From Candidatus Cloacimonadota bacterium (GTDB taxonomy: Bacteria; Cloacimonadota; Cloacimonadia; Cloacimonadales; TCS61), in the NCBI GenBank assembly GCA_030667725.1, contig DAOUVH010000003.1, forward strand, positions 1 through 18,662: DNA of 18,662 nt, in the 5' to 3' direction. The notes under the pieces were generated by a model. It was not told where the DNA came from, did no database searches, and was given only the letters and a program-made list of their open reading frames with translations. This document shows positions 14,052 to 18,662 of the stretch, piece after piece. Positions within the stretch are counted from its first letter, which is position 1. Each line of letters opens with the position of its first letter. Made by a program: the position numbers and the translations under genes.

Positions 14052-15305
14052 TTATCCCTTGATCCTCTTTATATCCGCACCAAGTTTTTGCAGTTTAGCC
14101 TCTATTTTATCGTAACCTCTATCTATGTGATAGATCCGGGAAATGGTCGTTTCACCCTTAGCTGCAAGTCCGGCAAGAACCAGAGCGGCGCTTGCTCTTA
14201 GATCTGTTGCCATTACCATTGCACCACTTAAGGCATTCACACCATTTACAACTGCTACATGTTTTTCTAGCGATATGTCGGCATCCAATCTATTAAGTTC
14301 AGCAACGTGCATTAATCTATCGGGAAAAATCGTATCCTCAATTCTGGATTCACCTTCAGCGAGAGTCATCAAAGCCATGAACTGTGCCTGCAGATCGGTA
14401 GGGAAATCCGGATAGGGATAGGTAACAATATTAACCGGAAGTATTTTAGATGGTGGAATGATCTCCACCTCTCTTTTATTTATATTTAACTTACAACCTG
14501 TCTGGATCAACCTGTCTAAAAGTGACTGTATATGTTCGGGAATACAATTCGAGATAGAGATTCTGCTACCTGTTATGGCACCGGCAATCAAAAAGGTTCC
14601 AGCTTCAATTCTGTCCGGTATCATTTCCATTTCTACAGGATGCAGTTCTTTTACTCCGGTGATCTTAAGATGAGTTGTATCTTTTCCTTTTATCTTGGCG
14701 CCCATTAATATCAAACAATCTATCAGACTTCCTATCTCCGGCTCTTTTGCCACATTGTACAAATTTGTTATGCCGCTGGCAAGCACTGCAACCATAAGGG
14801 CATTTGCTGTAGCTCCCACACTTACCTTCTCAAATCTTATTTTTGTTCCCTTAAGGTTCTCACAGACAGCATTTATATAGCCATGCTCTATTTCGATCTT
14901 GGCACCCAGCGCTTCCATTACTTTCAAATGAAGATCAACAGGGCGTGTCCCAATTGCACAGCCACCCGGAAAGGAAACTCTTGCCTTTCCGCATCTGGCT
15001 AATAAGGGACCCAACACATAGATCGAAGCGCGCATTTTACTGACCAGTTCGTAAGGTGCTTCATAGTAATCGGCATATGTTGTATCTATATTTAGTGTTT
15101 CATTTTCATATTCTACCCGAGCTCCCAGAACTCTTAGAACATGTGCCATCATTTTTATGTCATTCAAGTGGGGAACGTTATGAAAAATTGATTTTCCCTT
15201 TGCCAGAAGTGCGGCAGTCATAATAGGAAGAATGGCATTTTTTGCACCGCTTATTTTAACATCACCTTTTAACTTTTTCCCACCGGTTATTATGAATTTA
15301 TCCAT
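14052..15305 (-). CDS. murA: UDP-N-acetylglucosamine 1-carboxyvinyltransferase MurA
   Basis: This 417-aa cytosolic enzyme transfers enolpyruvate from PEP to UDP-GlcNAc, the first committed step of peptidoglycan synthesis. The N-terminal ISGAKNAILP motif (18-27) has the conserved Lys22 and Asn23. FPGGCAIGTRP at 112-122 holds the loop Cys116, equivalent to the E. coli Cys115 that fosfomycin alkylates, so a fosfomycin-sensitive enzyme is expected. PTDLQAQ at 302-308 holds the conserved Asp304. Length and the internal two-domain repeat match the family. The start ATG has an AAAGGA sequence upstream. Unusually, it begins only 11 bp after an AbiEii toxin gene, with no visible terminator or promoter between, so it may be transcribed from the toxin-antitoxin promoter. 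No second murA copy is seen in this window. Confidence 0.97.
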   Translation of the reverse strand: MDKFIITGGKKLKGDVKISGAKNAILPIMTAALLAKGKSIFHNVPHLNDIKMMAHVLRVLGARVEYENETLNIDTTYADYYEAPYELVSKMRASIYVLGPLLARCGKARVSFPGGCAIGTRPVDLHLKVMEALGAKIEIEHGYINAVCENLKGTKIRFEKVSVGATANALMVAVLASGITNLYNVAKEPEIGSLIDCLILMGAKIKGKDTTHLKITGVKELHPVEMEMIPDRIEAGTFLIAGAITGSRISISNCIPEHIQSLLDRLIQTGCKLNINKREVEIIPPSKILPVNIVTYPYPDFPTDLQAQFMALMTLAEGESRIEDTIFPDRLMHVAELNRLDADISLEKHVAVVNGVNALSGAMVMATDLRASAALVLAGLAAKGETTISRIYHIDRGYDKIEAKLQKLGADIKRIKG

Positions 15306-15316
15306 ATTTTATCCTT

Positions 15317-16243
15317 TTATTCTATTTCTAAAAAATTACGTAATTTATCAAGTGCAATTTTATGTTTTCGCTCTTGCATTTTTGCTAAGTTATATTGTTT
15401 CCAGTGAATTGCCGGAAGGCTTTCTATATTTTCTAAACCTAATAAATTCCATTCAGGTTTTTTATTTTTAAAAGAAATTATAAATTGTTTCTCTTTCATG
15501 GATAATGAGAGATTAATACTTTTGATAAGTTCAACTCTTGAATCAAGTAAGGTCTTTAGGGTAATTTCTTCGTCTGTCATCCCAAGAAATTCAGTTTCAA
15601 ACATTTTGGAAATATCAATTTTATTTGGATTCAGTAATTCAACTATTGGACGAGGATGGCTTAATAGATAAACGATAAAAGCTTTCCGAATTGATTCAGT
15701 TATTCCTTCATTTTCAAGTAACTTTGTAATGTCGAATAAATCACGAGGATGCTGTCTGTCTAATGCTGCACATATTTTCCCAGCATAAAGATCTGCATTA
15801 GAGAGGATTTGAACTTTTACATCTTTCTGGAATATCTCTTTTGCTTTTGCAGTAAGAGATAGATTCTGGGTGGGGAAAACACTACCACGAATTATGAGAT
15901 TTGGCTCAATCTTAACAGTTGTATTATCATTAACAACAATTAAACCATTGATCAGGTTACCATTTTTAAACTTTTTTTCGGTAATCTTAGAATTTGGAAA
16001 AATCTTTTGAATATAAGTTAAATATCTAAGCAACATTAACGAGATTTCTTGAAGGGCAGTATTTCTATCATTTATAGGAAGATATGTTATGTCAATATCA
16101 ACGGATAGCCGTGGAAAATCTCGGACAAAGAAATTTATGGCAGTTCCACCTTTTAAAGCAAAATCCGATTCTCCAGCTAAAAAGGGGAGAATTCTCAATA
16201 ATAGGTTTGCTTGCTTAAAATATTGACTCTGTATCATATGCAT
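15317..16243 (-). CDS. abiEii: AbiEii-type nucleotidyltransferase toxin
   Basis: The 308-aa protein is a DUF1814/AbiEii-family nucleotidyltransferase, the toxin half of an AbiE (type IV-like) system. Motif I, KGGTAIN, is at residues 31-37, followed by SVDIDI at 47-52 with the metal-binding Asp49 and Asp51. KIEPN at 111-115 may give a further acidic ligand. The downstream motif AGKICAALDRQHPRDLFDI (154-172), with Lys156 and Arg167-Asp168, is also typical. Characterised relatives such as MenT transfer nucleotides to tRNA ends and block translation; the target here is unknown. The frame overlaps the antitoxin gene by 29 bases (or 23 if the third codon, also ATG, is used), and no clear Shine-Dalgarno sequence is seen, so translation is probably coupled. 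All catalytic motifs are intact, so the toxin looks active. Confidence 0.88.
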   Translation of the reverse strand: MHMIQSQYFKQANLLLRILPFLAGESDFALKGGTAINFFVRDFPRLSVDIDITYLPINDRNTALQEISLMLLRYLTYIQKIFPNSKITEKKFKNGNLINGLIVVNDNTTVKIEPNLIIRGSVFPTQNLSLTAKAKEIFQKDVKVQILSNADLYAGKICAALDRQHPRDLFDITKLLENEGITESIRKAFIVYLLSHPRPIVELLNPNKIDISKMFETEFLGMTDEEITLKTLLDSRVELIKSINLSLSMKEKQFIISFKNKKPEWNLLGLENIESLPAIHWKQYNLAKMQERKHKIALDKLRNFLEIE

Positions 16244-16985
16244 TAGTTTTGGGAACGGTTATATTATACTTCTTATCAAGTTTTCCATTTACGTCTATAA
16301 CACGTTTTCCCTTTCCCAAATTCACCGATTTTACATTGATATCTTTAAACCAGAAATGATCACTATTTTCTGCCAGATATAGAAAAAGTCGTTTTACTTT
16401 TATTGAATTGCAATTTTCTAACAGCGTTTGAACTAAATCGCTTCGCATCGTGGTTAAATTATCAAATATTTTTATTGCTTCTTTAAAACCTTGTTTCTGT
16501 GGTATATGAGACAATAATTCAAATATAGCTAATTCGGGAGAAGATATAGCTATCGAGAAATTCTTATGATCAAACGAAACTAAAAATGGCTTCAAATCTA
16601 TTGTAAAAAGATTAAAAGAGTAATATTGTAACGTCTTTCTCCATTTTTTTTTCGTGAACCAAGTTGGTAATCTTTCTTTACTTGCACCAAACAAATTTAT
16701 CTTGGGTTTGAATGGTATATAATGTGTTAAACTATGTAACTCAAGTGCGGTTTTTCCTCCTGGGTGAGCACTCAGATTCATCTGAGTTTGCAGGCAATAA
16801 AGTGCTCCCTGCCACTCTATTGTGTCGAATTTCTTTTTATAGGCTCCATATCCTATGCGTTCGATCCACTCACTTTTTACATAACGGTGAAGCAGATCAT
16901 TGCTCAAACCCATTCCTTTCAAATAGGAAGTCGAAGAGACTGTACCTGTTAACCATCTCGTTAATATCTGGTTTATTTTAGTCAT
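16215..16985 (-). CDS. abiEi: AbiEi-type antitoxin and transcriptional regulator
   Basis: This 256-aa protein has an N-terminal winged helix-turn-helix at about residues 1-55 (MTKINQILTRWLTG, SSTSYLKGMGLSNDLLHRYVKSEWIERIGYGAYK). It then has the AbiEi-type core with the conserved AHPGGKTALELHS near residues 73-85. AbiEi proteins neutralise the AbiEii toxin without the direct binding typical of type II systems, and repress their own promoter through the winged helix. I chose ATG at 16985 rather than a TTG seven codons upstream, because the GGAGATAGG sequence lying over that TTG serves better as the ribosome binding site. The gene precedes and overlaps abiEii, the standard order. A palindrome over the predicted transcription start at 17022-17041 fits autorepression. 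Confidence 0.85.
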   Translation of the reverse strand: MTKINQILTRWLTGTVSSTSYLKGMGLSNDLLHRYVKSEWIERIGYGAYKKKFDTIEWQGALYCLQTQMNLSAHPGGKTALELHSLTHYIPFKPKINLFGASKERLPTWFTKKKWRKTLQYYSFNLFTIDLKPFLVSFDHKNFSIAISSPELAIFELLSHIPQKQGFKEAIKIFDNLTTMRSDLVQTLLENCNSIKVKRLFLYLAENSDHFWFKDINVKSVNLGKGKRVIDVNGKLDKKYNITVPKTNAYDTESIF

Positions 16986-17021
16986 AAGAACTTTACCTAT
17001 CTCCAAGTTATGAGACTCAAA

Positions 17022-17071
17022 TTAAACCACAGATGGTTTAAGATTATACTCAAAACTTTACTTATTAACAA
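17022..17071 (-). promoter_or_regulatory. abiE promoter with overlapping palindromic operator
   Basis: On the minus strand, TTGTTA (17071-17066) and TATAAT (17048-17043) are separated by exactly 17 bases, a good sigma-70-type promoter. One base past the -10 begins a perfect 8-bp inverted repeat, TTAAACCA-CAGA-TGGTTTAA (17041-17022), which covers the expected start point near 17036. An AbiEi dimer bound there would block transcription of abiEi, abiEii and possibly murA. Confidence 0.65.
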
Positions 17072-17134
17072 CTTTCAAGTGCTAAGATAAACTCAGCTTA
17101 AAATATTGCAAGTATTTTCTTATTGTAGCAATTT

Positions 17135-17968
17135 TCATATAATTCTCATGATCCTGTTATAACCATTCAGATCTTTGAAAATCTGAATATTACTAAATCC
17201 GTTTTCTTTAGCAATTTCAGCTATCTTTTCAGCCTGATCACACCCTATTTCAAAATATATCATACCCGATTTAGTCAAATGTTCTTTTGCATTCTGCAAG
17301 ATTTTTTCATAATAATATAGACCATTATTCTCTGCTTGAAGCGCAGATTTTGGCTCATGATCTCTAATTTCTATTGGAAGTTGTTCATATTCGTCCGGTG
17401 AAATGTAGGGAGGGTTGGAGATGATAAAATCAAACCTGCCAGCAATATTTTCGAAAATATCAGATTTTACGAATTCTAATTGAACACAATTTATTTCCGC
17501 ATTTTCTGCGGCGATTTTCAACGCATCTTTCGAAATGTCAGATCCAAGAACAATAGAATTTTTGAAATGCTTTTTCAGGGCAATTACAATTGCACCCGAA
17601 CCTGTCCCAATCTCCAGAATTCTATTTACATTATTTTCTTCTTTAATGATCTTTTCTACCAGCAATTCTGTTTCGGGACGCGGGATCAAGACGCTCTTAT
17701 TGACTTTGATCTTATAACCATAAAATTCTGTTTCTCCGAGGATATATTGGAGAGGCTCGCATTTTTTCCTACGCTCGGCTATCACTAAAATTGAATTTAA
17801 TTGAGTTTCTGAGATCTCATTTTCAAGATGAAGATAAATATCGAGTCGTTTCATTTTCAGGATATGGGAGATGATGGTCTCGGCATTCTGTTTTGGACTG
17901 CTAATTTTATTGTTCTCAAATTGTGTAATAAGCCTATCTAATAATTCCCGAATCGTCCAGGTTCTCAA
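17135..17968 (-). CDS. prmC: release factor glutamine methyltransferase PrmC
   Basis: This 277-aa enzyme methylates the Gln of the GGQ motif in release factors RF1 and RF2, using S-adenosylmethionine. The N-terminal helical domain carries ERRKKCEPLQYILGE near residues 65-79, the PrmC-specific segment, followed by LIPRPETE at 94-101. The SAM-binding motif is LEIGTGSGAI at 118-127 and the substrate-binding NPPYI is at 185-189. Length is typical. The start is a TTG at 17968-17966, supported by AGGAG five bases upstream and the lack of a nearby ATG. prfA, the usual neighbour, is not present; instead the gene follows an EF-G-like gene by 76 bp with a hairpin between. Both neighbours act in translation, but a shared transcript is not certain. 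Confidence 0.95.
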   Translation of the reverse strand: MRTWTIRELLDRLITQFENNKISSPKQNAETIISHILKMKRLDIYLHLENEISETQLNSILVIAERRKKCEPLQYILGETEFYGYKIKVNKSVLIPRPETELLVEKIIKEENNVNRILEIGTGSGAIVIALKKHFKNSIVLGSDISKDALKIAAENAEINCVQLEFVKSDIFENIAGRFDFIISNPPYISPDEYEQLPIEIRDHEPKSALQAENNGLYYYEKILQNAKEHLTKSGMIYFEIGCDQAEKIAEIAKENGFSNIQIFKDLNGYNRIMRII

Positions 17969-17989
17969 TTTCGCTCCTATATAATAAGA

Positions 17990-18013
17990 GGTTCACTCTT
18001 ATGAGAATGAACC
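17990..18013 (-). terminator. stem-loop between the EF-G-like gene and prmC
   Basis: GGTTCA (17990-17995) pairs with TGAACC (18008-18013); after one mismatch the stem continues TCT/AGA. On the minus strand it is followed by TCTTATTATATAGG, a broken T run. It sits just upstream of the prmC ribosome binding site and may give partial termination. Confidence 0.4.
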
Positions 18014-18044
18014 ATTAGAAAAAAACTGTGGAATGATAATATTA

Positions 18045-18662
18045 TTAGAATCCTCTAACTTTTTTTAGTATTTTTTTCTGAATATTAAGAGGGGTTTTCT
18101 CGTGCTTGAGATACTCCATTGTATAAACAGCTCTGCCCTGGGAAATAGATCGTAATCTGGTAGAATATCCGAAGAGTTCGCTCATGGGGACATGGGCTGT
18201 GATCTCCTGTTTCTGGTTAGCACTCCTAATATGCTCAATCCTGCCGCGCTTAGCATTGATGTCTCCTATTATCTCTCCCACAAAATCTTCAGGAGAGATA
18301 ACACTGATCAGCATTATTGGATCCATGATAACGGCTTTTGCTTTTCTGAAACCATTATTTACAGCAATAGAAGAGGCAATACTGAAGGCGGTTTCGCTGG
18401 AATCAACTTCATTGAATTTCCCACCAACAAGTTCGATCCTGATCCTCTCTATGGGACTGCTCATTAAAGGACCATCCAGACATGCATTCAGGGAGCTGCT
18501 TTGGATTGCTTTCCAGAACTCTTTAGGTATAATTTCCTGATCAATCGAATTTATGAATCTATTCTTCTCTCCTAGTTTAAGTTCATCAAACTTAAGTGGA
18601 GAAAGTTTTAATTTGACAACAGCATAATGACCTTTCCCATTCATCTCTCGGATAAATTCACC
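18045..18662 (-). CDS. EF-G family translation factor, C-terminal part; divergent paralogue
   Basis: The frame enters from the window edge, and 205 residues are visible, covering EF-G domains IV and V. Domain IV features include IIPKEF, DGPLMSSPIERIRIEL and VDSSETAF; domain V has the PIMLISV strand, the GEIIGDINAKRG segment, and VPMSELFGYSTRLRS followed by GRAVYTMEYL. Several usually conserved positions differ. The YHDVDSS tip, whose His is His583 in E. coli, reads FNEVDSS. GG before IPKE reads QE, RRG reads KRG, and LEPIM reads MDPIM. This suggests an EF-G2-type paralogue rather than the main FusA, although a lineage-specific FusA cannot be excluded. The GTPase domain lies outside the window. 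The gene stops 76 bp before prmC. Confidence 0.85.
   Translation of the reverse strand, partial: GEFIREMNGKGHYAVVKLKLSPLKFDELKLGEKNRFINSIDQEIIPKEFWKAIQSSSLNACLDGPLMSSPIERIRIELVGGKFNEVDSSETAFSIASSIAVNNGFRKAKAVIMDPIMLISVISPEDFVGEIIGDINAKRGRIEHIRSANQKQEITAHVPMSELFGYSTRLRSISQGRAVYTMEYLKHEKTPLNIQKKILKKVRGF

Noticed and set aside
13944..14201. Plus-strand frame overlapping the end of murA
   Set aside because: Most of it is antisense to murA; the remaining part is intergenic, with no start signal and no recognisable protein.

Overview
This is an AT-rich window in which every supported gene lies on the minus strand. It carries housekeeping genes (wecB, mnmA, murA, prmC and an EF-G family gene) mixed with large secreted modular proteins. 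The 773-aa protein ends in a FlgD/Por-type sorting module of the kind used by Cloacimonadota, Marinimicrobia and other FCB-group bacteria. The 518-aa protein joins a 'YQGKITD...NLWDE...VPYAI..ADKLDGYDSSDF' N-domain to YadA-like SVSGG repeats. Together these suggest a Cloacimonadota-like, Gram-negative FCB bacterium. This placement is inferred from protein style; no rRNA or tRNA gene was seen.

Layout in the direction of transcription, from high to low coordinates. (a) 18662-17135: the C-terminal part of an EF-G paralogue, cut by the window edge, then prmC. (b) 17071-14052: a promoter with an overlapping perfect palindrome, an AbiEi/AbiEii (type IV-like) antitoxin-toxin pair, and murA only 11 bp downstream. 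(c) 14051-11513: a secreted protein with 12 YadA-head-like 15-residue repeats, encoded by a 45-bp minisatellite, then a small secreted fibronectin-III protein. The small gene is bracketed by inverted copies of a ~25-bp repeat and by GC-richer palindromic DNA. (d) 11266-10073: an autoregulation-style promoter/operator, a TetR regulator and a small exported protein of unknown function. (e) 9853-7532: a large secreted protein (seven Ca-binding FG-GAP/VCBS blades, PKD, LamG, sorting domain), ended by a strong bidirectional terminator. (f) 7431-149: a tight cluster of mnmA, wecB, two exported DUF3857/transglutaminase-like paralogues and, after a 73-bp gap, a sugar-isomerase-like gene. (g) 61-1: the first 20 codons of another exported protein.

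The most interesting points are these. The two adjacent DUF3857/transglutaminase-like genes differ in catalytic state: the first keeps a Cys-His-Asp triad and the second has lost all three residues. An abiE toxin-antitoxin pair sits directly upstream of the essential murA, with an operator-like palindrome over the predicted transcription start. A 45-bp minisatellite has two neighbouring units that differ at a single base, a sign of recent copy-number change. Repeat and palindrome-rich DNA surrounds the small FnIII gene, including a leader with mutually exclusive stems. All of this comes from reading the sequence alone; no database search was made.
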